Shown here in pieces: positions 25,769 to 34,434 of a DNA stretch of 64,000 nt. The notes beneath the pieces were generated by a model that did not search any database, was not told where the DNA came from, and saw only the letters and a program-made list of their open reading frames with translations. The DNA comes from Pseudomonadota bacterium (GTDB lineage Bacteria; Pseudomonadota; Gammaproteobacteria; Xanthomonadales; Ahniellaceae). The DNA is taken from positions 57,688 to 121,687 of the forward strand of contig JALHNO010000008.1 in the NCBI GenBank assembly GCA_022843465.1. The letters run 5' to 3'. Each line of letters starts with the position of its first letter. Positions within the stretch are counted from its first letter, which is position 1. A program made the position numbers and the translations under genes.

Positions 25769-27343
25769 TCACGGGTTTTCGAATCCATTGACGAAGAGTA
25801 AACCGGGATCGACGAACTCGTAGCTGCCGCGATCCGGTGGGCCCTCGCGGGCGACGCCGCGGGCGTCGGTGCTGGGGATGGCAGCGCCGGTGCCGCCGAC
25901 GGTGCTGACGGCGGTATCGCGTGCCGGGCTGTTGCCAGGAATTGCGAGCGTTGGCACGAATCCACCGTTGCCGCCGGACACTGTGGGTACCAGCGCATTG
26001 GCAAACTGGCTGGTCGCGGTGACAGCAGTCTCATTGCCGCCACCGCCGGGTCGTACCGCCGGCCACTGCATATTGCCGCCGCCATCGAGTGAGGCGGGAT
26101 TGTTCATTGCCCAGTTGATGAACTGGTTGCCACCGGTGTTGTTGGCGAATACCACATTGCTCAGGCGCAATTGATTGGGCGCGCTGATTGCGATGCCGGC
26201 GGCGAAGGCGGCAGTGGCCACGTTGTTCGCGATCGTTGTGTTGACGATGGTGATGGCGGCGGTATTGCTCAGTGCCATCGCGCCGCCAAGGCCGGTGCGC
26301 GCGATGTTTCCTGAGAACGTGCCATTGCGAATGGTTCCGGGCGCATTGCCGGCTACGAACAGGCCGCCGAAGCCGCGGGCATCGTTGTCGATGAAGGACA
26401 CCCGCTCCATTGCCCAGGGGCCATCCTGGATATAGGCGCCACCGGTGTGCTGGCTGGCGCCGAGCTGGACATTGCCGCGAAACTCGACATCTTCAAAGCG
26501 GGTGCGACTCTGCTGGTCATACATCACGCTGAAGAACCCCGCACCAAAGGCATTGCTCTGGTTATTGACGAAACGGGTGCGGCAGACATCGACCAGACGT
26601 GCGCCACCATCGACGCCGAGCGCGCCGGCGTTGCCGCCATTGCCTGGATTGCCGCCGGTGCCGATCGCGCTGTTGTTGCTGAACTGGCTGTCGACGATGT
26701 TCAAGCGCAGGCTGCCGAGTGAGTAGAGCGCGCCGCCATTGCTGCCGGTGTTGTTGATGAACTGGCAGTTGCCGACATCGATGCGGTTCAGCAGCTCGCC
26801 GTAGAAGGCGCCGCCGCCATCGTCCTGGCTGCTGCCATCCAGAGGCGCGTCATTGCCCTCGAAGCGGCAGTTGAGCAGTTTCAGGCTTACCTTGTGCGGA
26901 AACTCGAAATCATGCTCCTTGTAGATCGCGCCGCCGCGGCCATCGTTGATCGTGGCGTCGATCAGATTGATGTTCTGCAGGGTTACCCGGAACAGCGGTG
27001 CGTTCTCGGCTGGATTGGGGTTGATGATGCTGAGAATGCGGCGCGCATTGCCGCCCGACAAGGTGACCAGGCCGCCGCCATCGAGCACGGTTTCGCGGCT
27101 GGCGATCAGCGTCTGCGTCACCGTGATCGTGGTCGGGCTGGCACCGATATTGAATGTGATCGCGCCACCGGCATTGAGTGCGGCCTGGATCTGTGCCGTG
27201 CTGACGCTGCCCGGCGTGCCATTGCCGAGCACAGTGGCGCCGGCAATGGATTCCGCGAGCACCGGTTCGCAGAAGCTTTGCGCATGCAATGGCAGGGCGA
27301 AGCTCAGGGAGAGCAGCAGGCAACTGGTGACGGGCATTCTCAA
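25769..27343 (-). CDS. Secreted right-handed beta-helix protein with a GFE tail
   Basis: A 524-residue exported protein. A signal peptide (SCLLLSLSFALPLHA) is followed by repeats typical of pectate-lyase-like parallel beta-helices: NCRFEGNDAPLDG, NCQFINNTGSNGGALYS, DSQFSNNSA, NGTFSGNIARTGLGGAMALS, NTTIANNVAT. The N-x-x-F and asparagine-ladder pattern supports a beta-helix with roughly 25-residue coils. It ends DPGLLFVNGFENP, close to the end of the protein at 17882-20344. A GAGGA six bases before a TTG at 27343 supports that start; the ATG at 27337 is the alternative. No catalytic residues are recognisable, so its role (adhesion, glycan binding or lyase) is open. Confidence 0.8.
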   Translation of the reverse strand: MRMPVTSCLLLSLSFALPLHAQSFCEPVLAESIAGATVLGNGTPGSVSTAQIQAALNAGGAITFNIGASPTTITVTQTLIASRETVLDGGGLVTLSGGNARRILSIINPNPAENAPLFRVTLQNINLIDATINDGRGGAIYKEHDFEFPHKVSLKLLNCRFEGNDAPLDGSSQDDGGGAFYGELLNRIDVGNCQFINNTGSNGGALYSLGSLRLNIVDSQFSNNSAIGTGGNPGNGGNAGALGVDGGARLVDVCRTRFVNNQSNAFGAGFFSVMYDQQSRTRFEDVEFRGNVQLGASQHTGGAYIQDGPWAMERVSFIDNDARGFGGLFVAGNAPGTIRNGTFSGNIARTGLGGAMALSNTAAITIVNTTIANNVATAAFAAGIAISAPNQLRLSNVVFANNTGGNQFINWAMNNPASLDGGGNMQWPAVRPGGGGNETAVTATSQFANALVPTVSGGNGGFVPTLAIPGNSPARDTAVSTVGGTGAAIPSTDARGVAREGPPDRGSYEFVDPGLLFVNGFENP

Positions 27344-27616
27344 GACCGTTCCTCACTGGAATCGTGGCAGCCGAGTGCAGCCTAGTCAGGGCGGCGCGCA
27401 CAATCGCCGCCGTGGCGCACATTCTTGCGCATGCGCGGGGCCACAAGCGAATGCCCGGCTGTACGACGGGTGCTGCGCGCACCCCGAACCGTGGGCCCGT
27501 AATCAGGGAAGGGCTCACATTCGAGGCTGTGCAGCACTCTGCGACGAGGCGCTTCGACTTGATCCGAGCGCGCATTTCATGTTTCCCTGTCAGTCGATTC
27601 AACGACAGCAGGAACC

Positions 27617-29164
27617 ATGGGAACGCTGCACACGTTCGATTACCTGGTGCTGGCGATTTATTTTCTGATTGTCATCGCCGTATGTGTTCGGGTCACCCGC
27701 CGCAGTCCGGACAGCGACGAGCTGTTTCTGGCCGGGCGCAGTCTCGGCGCGGGCGTGATCGGGCTGTCGCTGTTCGCATCCAATATTTCCTCTACTACCC
27801 TGGTCGGCTTGCCCGGCGCGGCCTGGTCGTCCGGAATCTCGGTCGCCAATTACGAATGGATGGCGGCCCTGGTCCTGCTGTTCACCGCGATCTTTGTGGC
27901 GCCGGTCTTGCTCGGCAATCGACTGACCACGATCCCCGAACTGCTCGAACGCCGCTTCGATGCGCGCCTGCGCAAGTACCTTTCCGCGGTGTCGATCTTC
28001 CTGTCGGTCGTGCTGGATACCGCCGGCAGCCTGTACGCCGGCGCCCTGGTATTGCAGGTGTTTTTCCCCCAGTTGCCGCTGGGAATGACGATCGCCGCCA
28101 TCGCGACCTTTGCCGGTCTGTACACCGCCGCCGGTGGCCTGCGCGCCGTGGTCTATACCGATGTGCTGCAGTCGACCATTCTGCTGATCGGCTCCGCGGT
28201 GCTGGCCTGGATGGTGTTCGCCGAGTTTGATTTTTCCTGGGCCAAGGCGACCGCGGCGATGCCGGCGGGCCATCTCTCCCTGATCCGGCCGCTGGATGAT
28301 CCCACCCTGCCCTGGCTCGGCACCTTGATCGGACTGCCGATCCTCGGCTTCTACTACTGGACGATGAACCAGTACGTCTCGCAGCGTCTGCTCGGTGCCC
28401 GCGATATGCGCGCGGCCGGTGGCGGGGCGCTGATCGCGGCAGGATTGAAATTGTTGCCGCTGTTCCTGATGGTGCTGCCGGGCGCGATGGCGGTGTCCTT
28501 GCTGCCGGATTTGCAAAATGGCGATCAGGTGTTTCCGCGCCTGCTCGCCGAATACGCGCCGGTCGGCATCGCCGGCCTTGTGCTGGCTGCCCTGCTCGCC
28601 GCGATCATGTCCAGTGTCGACTCCGCGCTGAACTCGGCAAGTACCCTGATCACCGTCGATTTCGTGCAGCCGCGCAGGCCGGGCATGGACAGCCGCGCCC
28701 TGGCCAGACTGGGCCGCGGGCTGACACTGGGACTGACCCTGATCGCGGCCCTGTGGGCGCCGATGATCCAGCATTTCGCTGGATTGTTCGCCTATCTGCA
28801 GCAGGCCTTTGCCTATGTCACGCCGCCGCTGGTGGCGGTGTTCGTGCTCGGACTATGGAGCCAGCGGATCAGTGGCGATGCCGCCCTGCGTGCCTGTCTG
28901 AGCGGGCATGTCGTCAGCGTGCTCTGGTTTTTGGCGACCCAACTCGGCTGGCTGCAGGTGCACTTCAGCATCGTCGCCGGCCTGCTGTTCGCGATCACCT
29001 TGATCCTTGCCGCGGGCTGGCAGTGGCTGAGTGGGGTTCGGCCGCTGCCAGCGCAACTTGCGGTGGTCGATCAGGCTGCGGTGCCTGCCTTGCCGAGCAG
29101 CTTGCGCTGGCTTGGCTTCCTGCTCGGCTTGCTGACACTGCTGATGGTCGCTGCATTCTGGTGA
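27617..29164 (+). CDS. SSS-family sodium:solute symporter
   Basis: A 515-residue polytopic inner-membrane protein of the sodium:solute symporter family (SGLT type), with about 13-14 hydrophobic helices. Family landmarks include SDELFLAGRSLG near the N terminus, SLFASNISSTTLVGLPG in helix 2, YTAAGGLRAVVYTDVLQ, and LAAIMSSVDSALNSASTL with the conserved Ser pair of the Na2 site. The substrate is probably a sugar or similar solute but cannot be fixed. The last 94 bases overlap, in the opposite orientation, the 3' end of ggpPS. Confidence 0.9.
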   Translation: MGTLHTFDYLVLAIYFLIVIAVCVRVTRRSPDSDELFLAGRSLGAGVIGLSLFASNISSTTLVGLPGAAWSSGISVANYEWMAALVLLFTAIFVAPVLLGNRLTTIPELLERRFDARLRKYLSAVSIFLSVVLDTAGSLYAGALVLQVFFPQLPLGMTIAAIATFAGLYTAAGGLRAVVYTDVLQSTILLIGSAVLAWMVFAEFDFSWAKATAAMPAGHLSLIRPLDDPTLPWLGTLIGLPILGFYYWTMNQYVSQRLLGARDMRAAGGGALIAAGLKLLPLFLMVLPGAMAVSLLPDLQNGDQVFPRLLAEYAPVGIAGLVLAALLAAIMSSVDSALNSASTLITVDFVQPRRPGMDSRALARLGRGLTLGLTLIAALWAPMIQHFAGLFAYLQQAFAYVTPPLVAVFVLGLWSQRISGDAALRACLSGHVVSVLWFLATQLGWLQVHFSIVAGLLFAITLILAAGWQWLSGVRPLPAQLAVVDQAAVPALPSSLRWLGFLLGLLTLLMVAAFW

Positions 29165-31449
29165 TCGCCGCCGTTGGCGACCGCGGCCAGAAAGTCCTTG
29201 CCCCAGCGCTCGACATCGTAGTGCTCGACGATGCCGTTCAACTGCCGCAGACGGCCCTCGGCCTCGTCCTGGCCCATCTCCAGTGCGCGATGGAGCGCCG
29301 CTGTCAGATCCACCGGATCGTGCGGATTGGTCAGCACCGCGCCCTTCAGTTCCGCGGCAGCACCGGCGAACTCGGACAGCACCAGGACACCCTTGCCGCC
29401 CTCGATGCCCTGGGCTGCGACATATTCCTTGGCGACCAGGTTCAGGCCATCGCGCAGCGGGGTGATCCACATGACGTCGGCGGCGGCATAGTGGGCGACC
29501 ACTTCCTCGAAGGGCATTGAACGCGCAAAGAAGCGGATCGGCGTCCAGTCCAGGCGCGAGTACTGGCCATTGATGCGACCGACCGCCTGTTCGATCTGGC
29601 TCTGCAATTGCTTGTAGATGGTGATTTCCTTGGCGGCCGGAACGCAGACCACCATCAGGGTCACCTTCTCGCGCCATTCCGGATGCAGTTCGAGCAGACG
29701 ACCAAAAGCCTCGAGCTTCTCCAGCGTGCCCTTGGTGTAGTCCAGGCGCTCGACCGACAGCACGAGCTTGCGCGGACTGATTTCCCGCCGCAGCTTTTCG
29801 AGATCGCCGCGCACGCTGCGCTGTGCCAGCACCTGGCGGATTCTGCCGACGTCGGTGCCGACCGGATGCGCACCGAGACTGACTTCGCGATCGCCGATGC
29901 GGATGCGCGTGGTCATGCGATCGAGACCCACCGCGCAGCCATAGGTCAGGAAGCGCGGCGCACAGGACTCGCGCTCGAGTACTTCGGTGGGCATGGCCCC
30001 GCGGACGACGTCGACGAAGTTTTCGACCTGGCGTGGGATGTGGAAGCCGATGTAGTCGCAGCTCAACAGGCTGCCGAGGATCTCGCGACGCCAGGGCACC
30101 ACGTTGAAGATATCCGCCGACGGAAAATAGGTGTGGTGGAAGAACGCGATCTTCAGGTCGGGCCTGAGTTCGCGCAGTCGTCCCGGCACCATCCACAGAT
30201 TGTAGTCATGCAGCCAGACGGTTGCGCCGGGTGCTGCCTCGGCAGCAGCCGCTTCGGCGAAGCGGCGATTGACCTTCAGGAAGACCTTCCAGTCGTCCTC
30301 GCGGAAGCGGGCGCGCTCCCAGAAGGTGTGCAGCATCGGCCAGAACGCCTCCTTGGAGAATCGCTTGTAGAAGGCATCCACCTCGCCCTTGCTCAGTGGC
30401 ACGCGGACCGCGGTCAGGTGCGGATAGCGTTCCTCATCGACCGGGGTATGCGTCTGGAAGCTGCCGCGCTTGGGGTCGTCGACGCTCCAGGCCACCCAGG
30501 AACCCGCCTGACCGCCGGCAAAGAAACTGAGCAGGCTGGGGATGATGCCGTTCGGCGAAGTCGGGCGCCGCCGCACCAGTTCGCCTTCCTCGAACGCTTC
30601 TTCGTAGGGAAGCCGGTGGTAGACCATGACCAGATCGGCAAGGCCGGTGGACTCCGCCTCGGGCGTATCCCGATGCGGATCGTCGAGTTCCAGCATATGG
30701 AAGTGGTCGATCGCCTCCAGGATGCCGCCGCAGCCGGTGGCCTGCGCGTGCAGCACGCGTTCCTGTTCGCGGGTGGCGTTGAGCAGGGCGGGTTCGGACT
30801 CGCCGACGCAGACCCCGAGAAAGCCGGCCTCGAACATCGACAGATCGTTCAAGGTATCGCCGGCGACCAGGATGCGATCACGCGGCAGTTTCAATTGGCG
30901 CGCAAGCGCAGCCAGGGTGCGGCCCTTGTCGGTGCGCGGAGGCAGGATGTCGAGATAGCGGTCGGCCGAATACAGCACGGCGCAACCGAGCCCGTGCGCG
31001 GCGGCTTCGATCTTGCTGCGCAGTGGCGCCAGCGTGGACGGTTCGCAGAAATAGGAACAGCGGCGCTCCTGCGGTACGTCCTGGCGTACCAAGCCGGGAA
31101 ATGCCCGCATTGCTTCGGCGACCAGCACTTCGCCGGGCCAGCGCGCATCGATTTCGGATTGCAGGGGCTGCAGGGGTTGCAAGGTGCGGCTGTCGACTAC
31201 GGTGGCACCGACATCGCAGACCAGATAATCCGGTCGCGGCAGGGCGGGGTCGGAGAGCAGGGGCATCACCGCCTCGAGTCCGCGTCCGGTGATCCAGACC
31301 ACACGGATTTCGGGATGCTGCTCGACCAGTCGATAGAGCTGCTGGCGATGGCCGGAATCGCCAGCGAGAAAGGTGCCATCCAGATCGGTGGCGAGGATCA
31401 TGCGGACGGGTGTTGCGTCGGGGGCTGCAATGTTTTTTTGTGTTTTCAA
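29071..31449 (-). CDS. ggpPS: Bifunctional glucosylglycerol-phosphate synthase/phosphatase (HAD-GT20 fusion)
   Basis: About 792 residues. The N-terminal 260 residues are a HAD phosphatase (nucleophile motif TDLDGTF, later RILVAGDTLNDLSMF). The rest is a GT20 glycosyltransferase with WLHDYNLWMVP, FFHHTYFPSADIF, LSVERLDYTKG and TPLRDGLNLVAKEY. This order, phosphatase then synthase, is known from GgpPS of Stenotrophomonas and Pseudomonas, which joins glucose to glycerol-3-phosphate and removes the phosphate to give the osmolyte glucosylglycerol; trehalose-6-phosphate synthases have the domains separate or reversed. A TTG at 31449 overlaps the upstream stop (TTGA) with AAGG seven bases before it. 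An ATG at 31401 (776 residues) is the alternative. Its 3' end overlaps the convergent symporter gene. Confidence 0.82.
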   Translation of the reverse strand: MKTQKNIAAPDATPVRMILATDLDGTFLAGDSGHRQQLYRLVEQHPEIRVVWITGRGLEAVMPLLSDPALPRPDYLVCDVGATVVDSRTLQPLQPLQSEIDARWPGEVLVAEAMRAFPGLVRQDVPQERRCSYFCEPSTLAPLRSKIEAAAHGLGCAVLYSADRYLDILPPRTDKGRTLAALARQLKLPRDRILVAGDTLNDLSMFEAGFLGVCVGESEPALLNATREQERVLHAQATGCGGILEAIDHFHMLELDDPHRDTPEAESTGLADLVMVYHRLPYEEAFEEGELVRRRPTSPNGIIPSLLSFFAGGQAGSWVAWSVDDPKRGSFQTHTPVDEERYPHLTAVRVPLSKGEVDAFYKRFSKEAFWPMLHTFWERARFREDDWKVFLKVNRRFAEAAAAEAAPGATVWLHDYNLWMVPGRLRELRPDLKIAFFHHTYFPSADIFNVVPWRREILGSLLSCDYIGFHIPRQVENFVDVVRGAMPTEVLERESCAPRFLTYGCAVGLDRMTTRIRIGDREVSLGAHPVGTDVGRIRQVLAQRSVRGDLEKLRREISPRKLVLSVERLDYTKGTLEKLEAFGRLLELHPEWREKVTLMVVCVPAAKEITIYKQLQSQIEQAVGRINGQYSRLDWTPIRFFARSMPFEEVVAHYAAADVMWITPLRDGLNLVAKEYVAAQGIEGGKGVLVLSEFAGAAAELKGAVLTNPHDPVDLTAALHRALEMGQDEAEGRLRQLNGIVEHYDVERWGKDFLAAVANGGDHQNAATISSVSKPSRKPSQRKLLGKAGTAA

Positions 31450-32687
31450 TGGTCTGCCTTGTGGAGTGAGTCGGGTTCGGGGAGTAATTCGAGCGCGCCC
31501 GGTGTCGTGCGCAGCATCGGATGGAACTGGCTGGGATGCAGGCGTTGCCGGCGCTTGGCCAGCAGGCGCGCGCCGAGGTAGAGCGCGAGCGTCGCAAACA
31601 CGATGGCGAAAAATGCCGGCAGTGCCGCCGGACCGTGTCGTGACATCGCGGCGCCGGCCACGGCTGGACCGATTGCGGCGCCGATGCCGTGTACCAGCAG
31701 CAGGCCGCTGCAGCCGGCGAGCAGTTCTTCCGCCGGCAGGGTATCGAGCATATGCGCGACGCTCATCGGATACACCGCGAAGGCGAGACCGCCGTAGCAG
31801 AAGAACAGGGCATACACTGCGGTTGCGCTCCAGGCTTCCGCCGGCAGCGCGAACAGCGCCAGCACGGTGGCCAAAGCGCAGGTCAGGCCGAGGCCGATGC
31901 GTCGATCGAAACGATCCGACCAGCGACCCAGCGGCCATTGCAGCAGGGCGCCACCCAAGATAGTTGCCACCATGAACCAGGCCACGCCTTGTCGACCGAG
32001 GCCAAGCTGGCCGGCATAGACGGGACCAAGGCCCCAGAACGCGCCCATCGCCAGTCCGGACAGACCCGCGCTGGCGGTGGCCGCGGGTGCGATCCGGTAG
32101 AGCCTGCGCAAGCCCAGCCGCGGCGTCGCCGGAAAACTCGGCTGCGCCAACCGCGTCAGCGTCACTGGAAGCGCAGCCGCGCAGATCAGGATGGCAACCA
32201 GGCTGAACAATGCAAAGCCGCGGTCAACACCAAAGCCGAGCAACAATTGACCGGCGGCGAGCGCGCCCAGATTGATCGCCATGTACAGCGCAAATACGCG
32301 GCTGCGTTGTTCCGGTGCCGGCTGGGCATTGAGCCAGCTCTCGATCACCGTATAGAGCCCGACCAGCGCGATACCGGTAACCGCGCGCAAGGCAAACCAG
32401 AACCAGGCATTGATCCAGAGCGGATGCAGCAGCACCGCAATCGCGCACAGTCCGGTGTAGAAGGCGAAGGCGCGGACATGTCCGATCCGGCGAATCAGCC
32501 CCGGCGCTGCAAACGTGCCGACCAGGAATCCGGCGAAGTAGCCGGACATCACCAGACCCAGCGTACGGTCGTCGAACCCTTCGATGCCGCCACGGACGGC
32601 GAGCAGGGTACCCAGTAGCCCGCTGCCCGCGAGGAGCAGCGCCACACCCGCCAGCAAGGCGGTCAGGGGCAGCACCACGGAGATCAT
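31446..32687 (-). CDS. YcaD-like MFS transporter
   Basis: A 413-residue, 12-helix major facilitator. Residues such as GLVMSGYFAGFLVGT, ESWLNAQPAPEQRSRVFALY (a YcaD-subfamily hallmark) and GGALLQWPLGRWSDRFDRR place it with E. coli YcaD. It is directly upstream of ggpPS with a four-base coupled overlap. The same pairing of ggpS and ycaD is known in Stenotrophomonas, where the transporter has been linked to glucosylglycerol export. The function here is inferred from that context. An AT-rich promoter-like stretch precedes it. Confidence 0.85.
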   Translation of the reverse strand: MISVVLPLTALLAGVALLLAGSGLLGTLLAVRGGIEGFDDRTLGLVMSGYFAGFLVGTFAAPGLIRRIGHVRAFAFYTGLCAIAVLLHPLWINAWFWFALRAVTGIALVGLYTVIESWLNAQPAPEQRSRVFALYMAINLGALAAGQLLLGFGVDRGFALFSLVAILICAAALPVTLTRLAQPSFPATPRLGLRRLYRIAPAATASAGLSGLAMGAFWGLGPVYAGQLGLGRQGVAWFMVATILGGALLQWPLGRWSDRFDRRIGLGLTCALATVLALFALPAEAWSATAVYALFFCYGGLAFAVYPMSVAHMLDTLPAEELLAGCSGLLLVHGIGAAIGPAVAGAAMSRHGPAALPAFFAIVFATLALYLGARLLAKRRQRLHPSQFHPMLRTTPGALELLPEPDSLHKADH

Positions 32688-32699
32688 TCAGTACGCCAG

Positions 32700-32760
32700 T
32701 TGCGTTGACAACGACCAAGTATAACACATTGATCTGAATAGAAAAAATTTACCGAGTTTC
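32700..32760 (-). promoter_or_regulatory. AT-rich promoter region of the ycaD-ggpPS operon
   Basis: This is the most AT-rich stretch near these genes. On the minus strand a good -10 (TATACT, complement of 32718-32723) lies about 30 bp before the ycaD ATG, but the -35 position 17 bp further up reads only TTTTTC. A weak -35 may mean an activator or an alternative sigma factor, as would suit an osmotic-stress operon (inference). The divergent symporter promoter must share this gap. Confidence 0.45.
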
Positions 32761-32869
32761 AAGCGCTTGCGGGGTCATCGTGGCATTCGGCGCGCGCGCT
32801 GTCGGCAATCCCCGGCCGGCAACGGGCATCGCTATGATCGGGACTCCGCCGTACAGGAGTTTCCATCCC

Positions 32870-34135
32870 ATGACCGAGCAGAACCCGCAGGCGGCCAGCC
32901 GCCAGACCGCTTACATACTGATCGGTGTGCTGTTGGGCGCAGTCGTCGGTGTCCTGATCAATCTGTTCAAGGCACAGATGCCCTGGCTGGACACCGTCCT
33001 GGTGGGGGTCGTGTTCAAGCTGCTCGGCGATATATTCCGCAACGGGCTGATGCTGATGGTCGTGCCCCTGGTGTTTTTCTCGCTGATGGGCGGTGTTGCC
33101 TCGCTGCGCAACATCGGCGAACTCGGCCGCGTCGGGGGAAAGACGGTCGCGTTGTACATGGTGACCACGGTGATCTCGGTCAGTATCGCGCTCAGCCTGG
33201 CGCTCTGGATCGAGCCCGGCGTCGGCGTCGAAAACACCATGGCCCCGATGGCGTTGCCGAGCCCGCCGCCGCCCCTGCTCGATCAGCTGATCAATATGGT
33301 GCCGACCAATCCGGTGCAGGCGATGGCCACGATGAACATGCTGCAGATCATCGTGTTCGCGGTGCTGATGGGCGTTGCCATCCTGATGGCCGGCGAACCT
33401 GGCAAGCGTGTTGCCAGCATGGTCAATGACATCAATGAAGTGGTGCTGCAACTGGTGACCATCATCATGATGTTTGCCCCGATCGGCGTATTCGCCTTGC
33501 TGGCGAAGGCGATCGCCGAACTCGGCTTTGAGCAGATCGGCAAGCTGATTGTGTACTTCGTGCTGGTGCTGACCGCGCTGTCGATCCAGTTGCTGGTCGT
33601 GTTCCCGATCCTGCTGCGCACCGTGGGCGGTGTCGATCCACGGCCCTGGCTGCGCAAGATGCGCGAGGTATGGATGTACGCGTTCTCGACCTCATCGAGC
33701 AATGCCACTCTGCCGGTGACCATGCGCGTCGCCGAGCAGCGCATGGGCGTGCACAACCAGGTCGCCGCGTTCTCGATCCCGCTCGGTGCCACCGTCAACA
33801 TGAACGGTACCGCGATGATGCAGGGCATTGCCTGTGTCTTCATTGCCCAGCTCTATGGCATCGACCTGACCCTGGTGCAGCTGATCACCGTGGTCGGCAT
33901 GGCGACCATTGCCGCGGTCGGCACGGCCGGCGTGCCCAGCGCCGGAATCGTGATGCTGGCATCGGTGCTGACCCAGGTCGGCCTGCCACTCGAGGGCATC
34001 GCCCTGGTGCTGGCGGTCGATCGACTGCTCGACATGGCACGCACCGTGGTCAATGTCTCCGGCGATGCGGCGGTCTCCCTGATCGTGGCCAGGAGCGAGG
34101 GTGAACTCGACATGGAGGTTTACCGCTCACCCTGA
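32870..34135 (+). CDS. Dicarboxylate/amino acid:cation symporter (DAACS)
   Basis: A 421-residue inner-membrane symporter of the GltP/DctA family. The serine-rich hairpin (STSSSNATLPVTMR), the NMNGTA motif in helix 7 (GATVNMNGTAMMQG) and the second re-entrant hairpin (GTAGVPSAGIVML) are all present, as is the Asp-rich last helix (VDRLLDMARTVVNVSGD). Transport of glutamate, aspartate or C4-dicarboxylates with Na+ or H+ is expected. The ATG at 32870 has AGGAG about ten bases upstream. The frame open from 32780 adds non-family residues. Confidence 0.92.
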   Translation: MTEQNPQAASRQTAYILIGVLLGAVVGVLINLFKAQMPWLDTVLVGVVFKLLGDIFRNGLMLMVVPLVFFSLMGGVASLRNIGELGRVGGKTVALYMVTTVISVSIALSLALWIEPGVGVENTMAPMALPSPPPPLLDQLINMVPTNPVQAMATMNMLQIIVFAVLMGVAILMAGEPGKRVASMVNDINEVVLQLVTIIMMFAPIGVFALLAKAIAELGFEQIGKLIVYFVLVLTALSIQLLVVFPILLRTVGGVDPRPWLRKMREVWMYAFSTSSSNATLPVTMRVAEQRMGVHNQVAAFSIPLGATVNMNGTAMMQGIACVFIAQLYGIDLTLVQLITVVGMATIAAVGTAGVPSAGIVMLASVLTQVGLPLEGIALVLAVDRLLDMARTVVNVSGDAAVSLIVARSEGELDMEVYRSP

Positions 34136-34249
34136 TCTGCGCTGCGGCCGCAACGAGCGCTGCGCGCATCCATTCGTATGCGCACAGTGGGGATTCGGTC
34201 CTGACTCGGCTACGATTGCAGTCTTCGCGATATCAATGACGAAGGCTTA

Positions 34250-34413
34250 TAGTGTGGTGTTGCACACTATGCGGCACATAAAATCGCGTCTTCGACCCTG
34301 TGGCGTCGTTGCGCATCTTGCCAAGGCCGCCAGCCTTGGTGGCGACGCGCGCCTAGCCTCATGGCCGAATCCATCGATTTTATCTGTGCCGACAAGTATG
34401 CAACACCACACTA
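34250..34413. mobile_element. Probable 160-bp MITE with TA target duplication, upstream of aceE
   Basis: Long imperfect terminal inverted repeats of about 37 bp (GTGTGGTGTTGCACAC at the left end from 34252, inverse TGCAACACCACAC at the right end to 34411) bound the element. TA lies on each side (34250-34251 and 34412-34413). Inside is a second hairpin (GCCAAGGC...GCCTTGGTGGC). It has no coding capacity. Size, TIRs and TA duplication are typical of IS630/mariner-type MITEs. It ends 21 bp before the aceE start, so it forms most of the aceE leader. Confidence 0.72.
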
Positions 34414-34434
34414 GCCAGCCAGTGGAGGGATGCC

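Noticed and set aside
29071..31449. Trehalose-6-phosphate synthase (OtsA) call
   Set aside because: The N-terminal HAD phosphatase fusion and the YcaD-like neighbour fit glucosylglycerol-phosphate synthase better; the glycosyltransferase family alone cannot separate them.
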